Assembly: GCF_023238625.1 (NCBI RefSeq)
Contig: NZ_CP096670.1
Coordinates: forward strand, 671,501-735,500
Source of the DNA: Agarivorans sp. TSD2052
GTDB taxonomy: Bacteria; Pseudomonadota; Gammaproteobacteria; Enterobacterales; Celerinatantimonadaceae
Length of the DNA stretch: 64,000 nt
Direction of reading: 5' to 3'
In this document: one piece after another, positions 46,001 to 53,983 of the stretch
Numbering within the stretch: position 1 is the stretch's first letter
How the letters are laid out: the number at the start of each line of letters is the position of its first letter
Made by a program: the position numbers and the translations under genes
The notes under the pieces: generated by a model
Told to the model about the DNA's origin: nothing
The model's database searches: none
What the model saw: the letters and a program-made list of their open reading frames with translations, nothing else

Positions 46001-49000
46001 GAAGGTGTGCCTGTGGCTGCCGCCGATACCGCCAGCACCACAGAAGAACAAAGCGTCACCATCGATGTCACCGATAACGATGCGATGACCGATGGGGCCA
46101 CCTTAACCAGCGCCACCAATGGCGCCAACGGCAGCACCGAGATCGTCAACGGCCAAGTGGTGTATACGCCCAATGCCGATTTTGAGGGTGAAGACAGCTT
46201 TAGCTACATCATCACCGATGAAGACGGCAGCACCTCAACCGCGACCGTGACAGTGACGGTCAATGATGAAGGTGTGCCCGTGGCTGCCGCCGATACCGCC
46301 AGCACCACAGAAGAACAAAGCGTCACCATCGATGTATTAAGCAACGATGATTTGACCGATGGCGCGACTTTAACCAGCGCTACCGATGGCGCCAATGGCA
46401 GCACCGAGATCGTTAACGGCCAAGTGGTGTATACGCCCAATGCCGATTTTGAGGGTGAAGACAGCTTTAGCTACATCATCACCGATGAAGATGGCAGCAC
46501 CTCAACCGCGACCGTGACAGTGACCGTCAATGATGAAGGTGTGCCGAGCGCAGTGGCGGATACCGCAACTACCACAGAAGAACAAAGCGTCACCATCGAT
46601 GTTACCGACAACGATGCGATGATCGATGGTGCGACACTGACCAGCGCTACTAATGGCGCCAACGGCAGCACCGAGATCGTTAACGGCCAAGTGGTGTATA
46701 CGCCCAATGCCGATTTTGAGGGTGAAGACAGCTTTAGCTACATCATCACCGATGAAGATGGCAGCACCTCAACCGCGACCGTCACGGTAACGGTTAATGA
46801 TGAAGGTGTGCCTGTGGCTGCCGCCGATACGGCGACAACCACAGAAGAACAATCAGTCACCATCGATGTTACCGATAACGATGCGATGACAGATAGCGCC
46901 ACATTAACCAGCGCTACTAATGGCGCCAACGGCAGCACCGAGATCGTCAACGGCCAAGTGGTGTATACGCCCAATGCCGATTTTGAGGGTGAAGACAGCT
47001 TTAGCTACATCATCACCGATGAAGATGGCAGCACCTCAACCGCGACCGTCACGGTAACGGTTAATGATGAAGGTGTGCCTGTGGCTGCCGCCGATACGGC
47101 GACAACCACAGAAGAACAATCAGTCACCATCGATGTTACCGACAATGATGCGATGACCGATGGGGCGACTTTAACCAGCGCTACCGATGGCGCCAACGGC
47201 AGCACCGAGATCGTCAACGGCCAAGTGGTGTATACGCCCAACGCCGATTTTGAGGGTGAAGACAGCTTTAGCTACACCATCACCGATGAAGATGGCAGTA
47301 CTTCAACCGCGACCGTGACGGTAACGGTGAATGATGAAGGTGTGCCTGTGGCTGCCGCCGATACCGCCAGCACCACAGAAGAACAAAGCGTCACCATCGA
47401 TGTTACCGACAATGATGCGATGACCGATGGGGCGACTTTAACCAGCGCCACCAATGGCGCCAACGGCAGCACCGAGATCGTTAACGGCCAAGTGGTATAT
47501 ACGCCCAATGCCGATTTTGAGGGTGAAGACAGCTTTAGCTACATCATCACCGATGAAGATGGCAGTACTTCAACCGCGACCGTCACGGTAACGGTAGACC
47601 CTGCACCTAGGGCGGTTGATGATACTGCCCAAGTATTTGAAGCTGGTTTAGCTTCCGGTAGCGAAGCAGGTATTGCCGCAACGACTACAAGTGGAAATTT
47701 ACTCGAAAATGATCAAGCGATTAGCGATGGTTTAGCCATTTCTAGCATTGCTTATGATGGCTCGCCATATACTGCTGATGCCAATGGCGTGATTAGTATT
47801 GATACCGAACAGGGTCAACTAACGGTCTATACCGAAGCGTATAATGGCTTTGCTAAAGGTGACTATGAGTATCAACTCGAGTTGTCTAGCTCAGCGGGAG
47901 ATAATGCCAGTGAAAGCTTTGGTTATGCCATCAGTGACCCCGCAGCGGGTGTTGTTACTCAAGGTACATTAGACGTCAACATTACCGATGATGCGCCGGT
48001 TGGTAGTGATGTTTCACATAACTTAGAATCTAGCCCGCTCGCGATTACCACCAACTTAGTGCTGGTACTCGATACTTCGGCAAGTATGACGAACGGTGAA
48101 CATGGTGATGGTCTTAATTACCTAAATATAGCGGTTGAGGCACTATCAAATCTGATAAACCAAGCAGATGATAGCGGCAATGTGAATGTGCAAATAATCG
48201 GCTTTTCTGACTCAGTAGTAAGTAGCGGTTGGCTTAGCGATAACGTTGCCGATGCTTTAAGTTACCTGCAAGACCTAAGCTCTGGTGGGGGAACCCATTA
48301 TGATGCTGCGTTGAATGAAGTGATTGTTAGCAGTGGTACTGACGTGCAGCCGCCAGCAGATAATACTTTGTTGTACTTTATCTCTGATGGAGAGCCCAAC
48401 TATGGTTTTGGTATCGATGATACGGTGGCATACAACGGGCTAAATGGCCTAGAAGCTTGGGACTCTTTTGTTGAAAATAATATCGATACTAGTTATGGCA
48501 TTGGTATTGGGAATGCCGATTTAGAGGTACTTAAAGATGTTGCTTCGGAATCAGCCAGTGACGAGTTTGCCTTTATTGTAGAAGATCCCTCAGACCTTTC
48601 AGCTACTATTGTTGAGAGTTATTTGGAAGCAGAAGTCAGTGCATCTTTAGGCCTTTTAGAAACCGCTTCAACCGATGGCTTCATCGTCGGCGCTGATGGT
48701 GGTTATGTGAGTGCGATTACTATCGAAGGAACAACTTACACCTATGATCCTAACGCTATTCCTGAAGAACAAAAAACGCTGACAGTCACCACCGCCTTAG
48801 GTGGATTACTGCTGCTTAATTTTGTTACAGGCGCCTATTCTTACGAGCTGGATGTTGCTGGCGATGGCTGGGGACAGCAAGAAAATTGGGCGGTAACGGT
48901 TACCGATTTTGATGGCGACTCTAGTTCCATTAATATTGAAATTAACACCGTGTTTGAAGCTGTTGTTGATGCTAACCGCGATGTAATTATAACCAACCAA

Positions 49001-50296
49001 GACGGCACCAGCACCATTAGCGTGCCAAGTTTGGCCTTGCTTTGGAACGATACAGGGGCCGCTATTAGTTTTGACGGGGTTGATAGCCCAGTTGGCGGCT
49101 CAGTTAGTGGCAGTGATGAAATACTGTTTGATTCTAATGACGGTGTTGGCTTAGGTATTCATGATAGTAATTTTGAAACGGAAGAACTATCGATTATTGG
49201 TACTGAAGCCGATGTGAACTTTGTCGATTTCAATGGCAATAGTGCAGTGGACCTAAGTGACCGCTCATTGTTTAGTTTGAACGACGGAAATATTCCACAA
49301 ATTGTCAGTGGTGGTTATTCTTATACTTATCAAAGTGAGTTAATTAACGACAACTCACCCGCAACTGCGGCCGATGAAGACTGGCTTAAAGTTACCCTAG
49401 CAGAAGGTGAAACTCTGTGGGCTAATATGGCGACTATTTCTGGCCAAGAAAGAGTTAAGGTTGATGCTTATATTTATGATTCAGAGGGTAATCTTTTAAC
49501 TACCGACAATGGCACCACTAAGTTTACTGAAGATTGGCAAGGTCCTCGTGGCAGCTTTACTGCAGATACTGAGGGTGAGTATTATTTACATATAGTGGCC
49601 GACACCGATGAAGACAGTGGTTTCTACCAAATGCACTTAACCATTGACGCTAGCAATGCCATTTACCAAAAATCTGCTGGTACTGACGTAGCAGAACAGT
49701 TTGAGTACAGCATTATTGGTGATGGAGTCATAGACTCAACCACTGCGGAATTAATTGGTGTTCATAGTGATTCTATTGATGGTGGTGACGGCGATGAAGT
49801 ATTGGTTGGTAATTCTGCTGCCAACACCCTTAGTGGAGAAGGTGGTGATGACGCCTTAGTTGGCTATCAAGGCGATGACCAGCTAGCGGGTGGGGAAGGT
49901 TCTGATCTACTGATTGGTGGCCAAGGTAATGACATCCTCACTGGGGGGGATGATAGTGACATGTTCGCTTGGTTAGATGGCGATGATCAAGGCACTACCA
50001 ACGACACTGTCACCGATTTCACTTTAAAGGCGGATGGCGCAGATGCCGATGTTCTTGATTTGAGTGACTTGCTACAAGGTGAAACCGAGGCAAGTTTAGA
50101 GTCTTATTTGTCCTTTGAAACGGTGAGTACTGGCAGTGGTGTTGAAACCATTATTTCCATTGATAAAGATGGCGGTAGCAACGGTGAGAGTGTTCATCAA
50201 ACTATTACCCTGAAAGATGTCGATTTTAGTGGCATGAGTGATAGTGAAATCTTGACTCAATTAATTGAAGATCAACAGCTTAATGTAGATAACTAA
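40088..50296 (+). CDS. lapA: LapA/BpfA-type giant RTX adhesin
   Basis: 3402 residues. Residues 1-110 form the N-terminal retention module that plugs the outer-membrane exporter; a LapG cleavage motif TAAG lies at 112-115. Residues about 287-2502 are 25 tandem Ig/cadherin-like units of 89 residues. After a further Ig-like domain comes a von Willebrand A domain (about 2640-2850) with the MIDAS DTSAS at 2662. A PPC-like beta domain follows near 3080-3190, then RTX nonapeptides (GGDGDEVLVG, GGDDALVGYQGDDQLAGG, GGQGNDILTGG) and a C-terminal type I secretion signal. It is exported by the genes that follow and held on the surface until LapG cuts it. Such adhesins mediate irreversible attachment and biofilm formation. 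Unit number may vary between strains. Confidence 0.95.
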   Translation: MEQSIATSSATIVSIQGQAFAVDEQGNMRTLQPGDVVVPGELIITSQGAQLGFYYGDDQYLLGDNSATQLPNVPQTAEQAPPQLTAVNDFDVEALQQAILEGVDPTELFEATAAGGAAPADGGAEAGNGGFVSIDRIGSETIAQAGFDTQSPLSPVEQVEEDTNAVEPTAVASVSQPSPDQAPTIEVTAQSITEGSVDANTVIANFISNDPDGDTLTHSLLNDTQGFFVIDGNQVKLTAAGIDAVNNDELNLTELTITVQVEANGIAVSDSTTVGIARIDEESSNTVADSAATDEEQSVTIDVLSNDDLTDGATLTSATDGANGSTEIVNGQVVYTPNADFEGEDSFSYTITDEDGSTSTATVTVTVNDEGVPVAAADTATTTEEQSVTIDVLSNDDLTDGATLTSATDGANGSIEIVNGQVVYTPNADFEGEDSFSYIITDEDGSTSTATVTVTVNDEGVPVAAADTASTTEEQSVTIDVTDNDAMTDGATLTSATDGANGSTEIVNGQVVYTPNADFEGEDSFSYTITDEDGSTSTATVTVTVNDEGVPVAAADTATTTEEQSVTIDVTDNDAMTDGATLTSATNGANGSTEIVNGQVVYTPNADFEGEDSFSYIITDEDGSTSTATVTVTVNDEGVPSAVADTASTTEEQSVTIDVLSNDDLTDGATLTSATNGANGSTEIVNGQVVYTPNADFEGEDSFSYIITDEDGSTSTATVTVTVNDEGVPVAAADTATTTEEQSVTIDVTDNDAMTDGATLTSATNGANGSTEIVNGQVVYTPNADFEGEDSFSYIITDEDGSTSTATVTVTVNDEGVPVAAADTASTTEEQSVTIDVTDNDAMTDGATLTSATDGANGSTEIVNGQVVYTPNADFEGEDSFSYIITDEDGSTSTATVTVTVNDEGVPVAAADTAITTEEQSVTIDVLSNDDLTDGATLTSATNGANGSTEIVNGQVVYTPNADFEGEDSFSYIITDEDGSTSTATVTVTVNDEGVPVAAADTAITTEEQSVTIDVLSNDDLTDGATLTSATNGANGSTEIVNGQVVYTPNADFEGEDSFSYIITDEDGSTSTATVTVTVNDEGVPVAAADTATTTEEQSVTIDVTDNDAMTDGATLTSATDGANGSTEIVNGQVVYTPNADFEGEDSFSYTITDEDGSTSTATVTVTVNDEGVPSAVADTASTTEEQSVTIDVLSNDDLTDGATLTSATNGANGSTEIVNGQVVYTPNADFEGEDSFSYIITDEDGSTSTATVTVTVNDEGVPVAAADTATTTEEQSVTIDVTDNDAMTDGATLTSATNGANGSTEIVNGQVVYTPNADFEGEDSFSYIITDEDGSTSTATVTVTVNDEGVPVAAADTASTTEEQSVTIDVTDNDAMTDGATLTSATDGANGSTEIVNGQVVYTPNADFEGEDSFSYIITDEDGSTSTATVTVTVNDEGVPVAAADTATTTEEQSVTIDVTDNDAMTDGATLTSATNGANGSTEIVNGQVVYTPNADFEGEDSFSYIITDEDGSTSTATVTVTVNDEGVPSAVADTASTTEEQSVTIDVLSNDDLTDGATLTSATNGANGSTEIVNGQVVYTPNADFEGEDSFSYIITDEDGSTSTATVTVTVNDEGVPVAAADTATTTEEQSVTIDVTDNDAMTDGATLTSATDGANGSTEIVNGQVVYTPNADFEGEDSFSYIITDEDGSTSTATVTVTVNDEGVPVAAADTATTTEEQSVTIDVTDNDAMTDGATLTSATDGANGSTEIVNGQVVYTPNADFEGEDSFSYIITDEDGSTSTATVTVTVNDEGVPVAAADTAITTEEQSVTIDVLSNDDLTDGATLTSATNGANGSTEIVNGQVVYTPNADFEGEDSFSYIITDEDGSTSTATVTVTVNDEGVPVAAADTATTTEEQSVTIDVTDNDAMTDGATLTSATNGANGSTEIVNGQVVYTPNADFEGEDSFSYIITDEDGSTSTATVTVTVNDEGVPVAAADTASTTEEQSVTIDVTDNDAMTDGATLTSATNGANGSTEIVNGQVVYTPNADFEGEDSFSYIITDEDGSTSTATVTVTVNDEGVPVAAADTASTTEEQSVTIDVLSNDDLTDGATLTSATDGANGSTEIVNGQVVYTPNADFEGEDSFSYIITDEDGSTSTATVTVTVNDEGVPSAVADTATTTEEQSVTIDVTDNDAMIDGATLTSATNGANGSTEIVNGQVVYTPNADFEGEDSFSYIITDEDGSTSTATVTVTVNDEGVPVAAADTATTTEEQSVTIDVTDNDAMTDSATLTSATNGANGSTEIVNGQVVYTPNADFEGEDSFSYIITDEDGSTSTATVTVTVNDEGVPVAAADTATTTEEQSVTIDVTDNDAMTDGATLTSATDGANGSTEIVNGQVVYTPNADFEGEDSFSYTITDEDGSTSTATVTVTVNDEGVPVAAADTASTTEEQSVTIDVTDNDAMTDGATLTSATNGANGSTEIVNGQVVYTPNADFEGEDSFSYIITDEDGSTSTATVTVTVDPAPRAVDDTAQVFEAGLASGSEAGIAATTTSGNLLENDQAISDGLAISSIAYDGSPYTADANGVISIDTEQGQLTVYTEAYNGFAKGDYEYQLELSSSAGDNASESFGYAISDPAAGVVTQGTLDVNITDDAPVGSDVSHNLESSPLAITTNLVLVLDTSASMTNGEHGDGLNYLNIAVEALSNLINQADDSGNVNVQIIGFSDSVVSSGWLSDNVADALSYLQDLSSGGGTHYDAALNEVIVSSGTDVQPPADNTLLYFISDGEPNYGFGIDDTVAYNGLNGLEAWDSFVENNIDTSYGIGIGNADLEVLKDVASESASDEFAFIVEDPSDLSATIVESYLEAEVSASLGLLETASTDGFIVGADGGYVSAITIEGTTYTYDPNAIPEEQKTLTVTTALGGLLLLNFVTGAYSYELDVAGDGWGQQENWAVTVTDFDGDSSSINIEINTVFEAVVDANRDVIITNQDGTSTISVPSLALLWNDTGAAISFDGVDSPVGGSVSGSDEILFDSNDGVGLGIHDSNFETEELSIIGTEADVNFVDFNGNSAVDLSDRSLFSLNDGNIPQIVSGGYSYTYQSELINDNSPATAADEDWLKVTLAEGETLWANMATISGQERVKVDAYIYDSEGNLLTTDNGTTKFTEDWQGPRGSFTADTEGEYYLHIVADTDEDSGFYQMHLTIDASNAIYQKSAGTDVAEQFEYSIIGDGVIDSTTAELIGVHSDSIDGGDGDEVLVGNSAANTLSGEGGDDALVGYQGDDQLAGGEGSDLLIGGQGNDILTGGDDSDMFAWLDGDDQGTTNDTVTDFTLKADGADADVLDLSDLLQGETEASLESYLSFETVSTGSGVETIISIDKDGGSNGESVHQTITLKDVDFSGMSDSEILTQLIEDQQLNVDN
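40421..40432 (+). other. Predicted LapG cleavage site (TAAG) in the adhesin
   Basis: Codons ACT GCT GCT GGT encode T112-A113-A114-G115 within ELFEATAAGGAAPADGG. The di-alanine TAAG/PAAG motif about 110 residues from the N-terminus is the established LapG site in LapA-type adhesins. It sits directly after the retention module and before the first extracellular segment. Confidence 0.85.
41981..42772 (+). repeat. Three-unit block, copy 1 of an internal duplication
   Basis: By eye this stretch of about 792 bp is identical to 43583-44374, 1602 bp (six units) downstream, including rare synonymous variants such as CTTAACTAGC and GATACAGCCACAACC. It diverges at both ends. Confidence 0.75.
43583..44374 (+). 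repeat. Three-unit block, copy 2 of an internal duplication
   Basis: Second copy of the block at 41981-42772. Shared silent differences across three units point to a recent block duplication or gene conversion rather than selection on protein sequence. Confidence 0.75.
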
Positions 50297-50336
50297 GCTA
50301 TTTGCTTATTGTTTTTATTTTGGTAATGGGCAATAC

Positions 50337-50360
50337 AAGAGTAAGCTAAGGCTTACTCTT
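50337..50360 (+). terminator. Intercistronic hairpin between adhesin and exporter genes
   Basis: AAGAGTAAGC (50337-50346), loop TAAG, GCTTACTCTT (50351-50360): a 10-bp perfect stem, followed by GATGTTTTATATTTT. The T-run is imperfect, so it may be a partial terminator or an mRNA-stabilising 3' hairpin for the adhesin message, giving more adhesin than exporter. Confidence 0.6.
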
Positions 50361-50389
50361 GATGTTTTATATTTTGGAAAGGACGCTAG

Positions 50390-52549
50390 GTGCAAGACGC
50401 AAAATCACGGCAGCAATACGCTGATTTAGATATTACCGCAGAGCACATAGACCCACTACTTAACAGTTTGGTGTTTCTATCTAAGTATTACGGAAAACCG
50501 TTTTCTGCTCGCGCATTATCGGTGGGATTGCCATTGGAAGACGGGCTGCTCTCTCCTGCCTTGTTACCTCGAGCGGCTTTACGGGCCGGTATGGATGCAT
50601 CTATTGTTAAAAAGCCGATAGATAACATTCCTACACTGTTGCTCCCGTGTATTCTGCTACTTAAAGACGGCCGCAGCTGCGTTCTAGTATCTCGAGATAA
50701 AGATACTATTGAAGTGGCTTGGCCTGAACTGCCTGACAGTCATGAGCATATCCCGCTAGCGCAACTAAGCCCTGATTACACCGGCTTTTGCTGTTATGTG
50801 CGCAAACGCTATCGCTTTGATGCGCGCTCCCCTGAATCGTTAAGTAACAAACAAGGCCATTGGTTTTGGAATACATTGCGCCGTTCAGCCCCTATTTATC
50901 GAGATGCTTTAGTGGCGTCATTATTTTTGAATTTGTTTGCCATTGCCTCCCCTTTATTTGTGATGAATGTCTACGACCGAGTGGTGCCTAATTCCGCGAT
51001 TGATACTTTGTGGGTGCTCACTGTGGGCATGGCTTTGGTACTGGTTTTTGACTTTGCCCTAAAACAGATGCGTGGTTATACCCTCGATTTAGCCGCTAAA
51101 AAGTCTGATATTTTATTGTCGGCTCGAATTTTCGAAAAACTACTGAATATTAAGGCTGAAGTGAGGCCGCCGTCGGTAGGGGCATTTGCTAAAAATGTAC
51201 AAGAGTTTGATTCTATTCGTGAATTTATTACCTCTTCTACTATTGCCGCATTAGTGGATGTACCGTTCTCCTTATTATTCTTGGCGGTGATTGCGATGGT
51301 GGCAGGGCCTTTAGCCTTGGTGCCTGCCGGCGCTGCGGTATTGATGTTGTTATATTCGTTTTACATCAAACGTAAAATGCACCAAGAAGTTGAGCTAGGC
51401 AGTCGCTTCGCCAGCCAAAAAAATGCTCACCTGATTGAGAGTCTTAATGGTATTGAATCACTGAAATTAGCCGGTGCTGAAAGTCAGTTTCAGCATAAGT
51501 GGGAAGAGTTAGTAGGCAACATAGCTACTTGGAACATGGCCATTCGCAAGTTGGCTACCTCGGTGGGTAATGTCAACGCTTTTGTCTCGCAAAGCACCAC
51601 CGTGTTGTTGGTGGTGGTGGGAGTATTCCAGATTTCACAAGGTAATTTGTCCATGGGTGGGTTGGTGGCGGCAGTAATGCTTACTGGCCGAGCTTTAGTG
51701 CCTTTCTCTCAAGTGTCTTTACTAGCAACTCGGTATAACCAAGCGCAATCAGCACTTGAGAATTTAGAAGATATCATGCAATTGCCTGACGAAAACTTAG
51801 AGCGTTATATGCACCGTTCTCACTTTGACGGCGCAATTAGTTTTAGTGATGTGACGTTTAGCTATCCCGGCAGTGACCAACAAGTGCTTAAGCAAGTTAG
51901 CTTTTCGATTAAGGCTAAAGAAAAGGTCGCCATTATTGGTAAAATTGGCGCCGGTAAAACCAGCGTAGAAAAGCTACTGCTCAGTTTTTATGTACCTCAA
52001 GAAGGAGCTATTCGCTTAGATGGTGTAGATTTAAAGCAAATTAGCCCTGCCGACGTGCGACAAAAGCTTGGTTGTTTACCGCAAGATATCAATCTGTTTT
52101 TTGGCTCAATCCGCGACAACATTACGCTGGGTGTGCCGCATATCGAAGACGAGTTAATATTCCGAGCCGCCGAGCTAGCGGGCGTGACTCAATTTACCGA
52201 CCTTGACCCTGAAGGTTTAGACCGTCAAGTAGGCGAGCGAGGTCAGTATTTATCTGGTGGGCAGCGTCAAGCTGTGGCTTTAGCTCGGGCGCTGTTGTTC
52301 AACCCCCCAGTACTAGTGTTAGATGAGCCTACCAGTAGCATGGATGCTTTCTCTGAAAACTTGGTGAAGACCCGGCTTAAGCAAGTGGCTGAAGATAAAA
52401 CCTTTATCTTAATTACCCACAAAATGTCGATGTTAGATTTGGTCGACAGAATCATCGTATTAGAGCGTGGCCGAGTAGTGGCAGATGGGACCAAAGCGGA
52501 TGTATTAGAATTGCTACGCACTGGCAAAGTGAGAGCCACCAATGAGTAA
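50390..52549 (+). CDS. lapB: Type I secretion ABC transporter, LapB type
   Basis: 719 residues. An N-terminal C39-like domain (about 1-140) without a catalytic cysteine, as in RTX exporters that do not cleave a leader, then a six-helix membrane domain (about 160-450) with PLFVMNVYDRVVPN, and a nucleotide-binding domain with GKIGAGKTS (Walker A), LSGGQRQ (signature) and VLDEPTSSMD (Walker B). Powers export of the adhesin through LapC and LapE. GTG start with GGAAAGGA upstream. Overlaps the next gene by 8 bp. Confidence 0.95.
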   Translation: MQDAKSRQQYADLDITAEHIDPLLNSLVFLSKYYGKPFSARALSVGLPLEDGLLSPALLPRAALRAGMDASIVKKPIDNIPTLLLPCILLLKDGRSCVLVSRDKDTIEVAWPELPDSHEHIPLAQLSPDYTGFCCYVRKRYRFDARSPESLSNKQGHWFWNTLRRSAPIYRDALVASLFLNLFAIASPLFVMNVYDRVVPNSAIDTLWVLTVGMALVLVFDFALKQMRGYTLDLAAKKSDILLSARIFEKLLNIKAEVRPPSVGAFAKNVQEFDSIREFITSSTIAALVDVPFSLLFLAVIAMVAGPLALVPAGAAVLMLLYSFYIKRKMHQEVELGSRFASQKNAHLIESLNGIESLKLAGAESQFQHKWEELVGNIATWNMAIRKLATSVGNVNAFVSQSTTVLLVVVGVFQISQGNLSMGGLVAAVMLTGRALVPFSQVSLLATRYNQAQSALENLEDIMQLPDENLERYMHRSHFDGAISFSDVTFSYPGSDQQVLKQVSFSIKAKEKVAIIGKIGAGKTSVEKLLLSFYVPQEGAIRLDGVDLKQISPADVRQKLGCLPQDINLFFGSIRDNITLGVPHIEDELIFRAAELAGVTQFTDLDPEGLDRQVGERGQYLSGGQRQAVALARALLFNPPVLVLDEPTSSMDAFSENLVKTRLKQVAEDKTFILITHKMSMLDLVDRIIVLERGRVVADGTKADVLELLRTGKVRATNE

Positions 52550-53936
52550 GCAATCACAAGATATCTCAGAGGAAGAACTAAAGTTTGTCGATGACATCAA
52601 CGCCGCCATTTTGATGAAGACTCCGCGTCGTTCGCGTCGTTTGTTATGGCTTATTTTTGTGTTGATGGCCTGTGCGTTGTATTGGGCGCATTGGGCTCAG
52701 GTTGATGAAGTCACTATTGGCTCAGGAAAAGTAATTCCATCACGGCAGATCCAAACTATTCAAAACCTTGAAGGTGGCATTCTTAAACAGATTTTAGTTA
52801 CCGAAGGTGAGAAAGTAGAACCCGGTCAGCCACTGTTACTTATTGACGATACCCGTTTTCGTTCTGATTTTAGAGAGCAGCAGCAGCGAGTGATCAACTT
52901 AGAGGCTGATGTAGCGCGCTTAAAAAGTGAAATAGCCAGTATTCAATTAAAGCCTCAACTTGGTCTCGAGCAATGGCAAGACCAAGTGAAAATTATTGAT
53001 GTTGATATCGAGTTTAGCGATACACTTGAGCAGAACTACCCTTCAGAGGTCACCGGTCAGCAACTTCAAAAAAATGCCCGGTTACGCGCTTTGCAAAACC
53101 AACTCTCTATTACTGCTGGGCAAATTGATCAAAAGCAGCAAGAGTTACTAGAGCTGAAGTCTAAAGTGCTGCATGTAAATAACAGTTATAAATTGCTTTT
53201 AGAAGAATTAAAGATAACCAAGCCTTTAGCGGAAGAAGGTATTGTTTCACAAGTCGAAATTCTTAAGCTACGCCGTCAAGCCAATGACTTAAACGGCGAA
53301 CTACAAAGTAGTAAACTACTGGAACCTAAAATTCGTAGCGCGATTGCCGAAACTATTTACAAGCGACGTGATATCGCTTTAGCTTTTTTGAGTGAGGCTC
53401 GAAAGGAGTTAAACCAGATTGAAGCTGAACTACAGCCTTTAAGTGAAGGGCAGGTTGGTCTTCGAGATAGGGTTGATAGAACTTCGGTAATGTCACCAGT
53501 TAAAGGTACAGTGAAGAAAATCTACATTAATACTGTAGGAGGAGTGGTTCAACCAGGCATGAGTATCATGGAAATTGTGCCTATGGAAGACAACTTATTA
53601 GTTGAAGCAAAAATTCAACCAAAAGACATTGCTTTTCTTCGCCCAGGGCTTAAAACTGTTGTTAAATTCAGTGCTTATGATTTTTCTATCTATGGCGGTT
53701 TAGACGGGCAGCTAGAGCACATCAGTGCCGATACCATCTTAGATGAAGAAGGTAATAGTTACTATTTAGTGCGGGTTCGAACCGACAAAAACTATCTCGG
53801 TAGTGATAGCGCACCATTGCCAATTATTCCGGGTATGCTATCCAGTGTGGATATTATTACGGGTAAGAAAAGCATTTTAGATTATCTGCTAAAACCGATT
53901 ATTAAAGCGCAGCAATCTGCGCTTCGAGAACGATAA
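52542..53936 (+). CDS. lapC: HlyD-family membrane fusion protein, LapC type
   Basis: 464 residues. One N-terminal membrane helix (LLWLIFVLMACALYWAHWA), a lipoyl half (SRQIQTIQNLEGGILKQILV), a long coiled-coil hairpin (about 100-290), the second lipoyl half (VMSPVKGTVKKIYINTVGG) and a beta-barrel. Bridges the inner-membrane ABC exporter and the outer-membrane channel. Confidence 0.95.
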   Translation: MSKQSQDISEEELKFVDDINAAILMKTPRRSRRLLWLIFVLMACALYWAHWAQVDEVTIGSGKVIPSRQIQTIQNLEGGILKQILVTEGEKVEPGQPLLLIDDTRFRSDFREQQQRVINLEADVARLKSEIASIQLKPQLGLEQWQDQVKIIDVDIEFSDTLEQNYPSEVTGQQLQKNARLRALQNQLSITAGQIDQKQQELLELKSKVLHVNNSYKLLLEELKITKPLAEEGIVSQVEILKLRRQANDLNGELQSSKLLEPKIRSAIAETIYKRRDIALAFLSEARKELNQIEAELQPLSEGQVGLRDRVDRTSVMSPVKGTVKKIYINTVGGVVQPGMSIMEIVPMEDNLLVEAKIQPKDIAFLRPGLKTVVKFSAYDFSIYGGLDGQLEHISADTILDEEGNSYYLVRVRTDKNYLGSDSAPLPIIPGMLSSVDIITGKKSILDYLLKPIIKAQQSALRER

Positions 53937-53983
53937 GTGAGTTTGTTCGCTGCCCTTTTGGTTGGCGACAACAAGGAGTGTTA

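Larger units (their letters stand above)
40946..47594 (+). repeat. Array of 25 in-frame 267-bp repeats in the adhesin
   Basis: Constant 267-bp period (89 codons): the anchor VVYTPNADFEGEDSFSY recurs 25 times at exactly that spacing. Each unit encodes an Ig/cadherin-like fold of the kind annotated as tandem-95 or cadherin-like. Units alternate between two cores, DVLSNDDLTDGATL and DVTDNDAMTDGATL, with side variants DTAT/DTAS/DTAI, SATDG/SATNG and VPVAA/VPSAV. Only unit 1 (ADSAATDEEQ) and the last junction (TVDPAP) differ notably. The DNA is GC-richer than the flanks. Confidence 0.97.

Noticed and set aside
41131-47508. Series of 78-codon minus-strand frames repeated every 267 bp
   Set aside because: They are mirror images of the adhesin repeat units, with the same period; no separate start signals. 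Shadows of the coding strand.
40946-47594. Regular direct repeats suggestive of a CRISPR array
   Set aside because: The unit is 267 bp, in frame, coding throughout, with no unique spacers and no cas genes.
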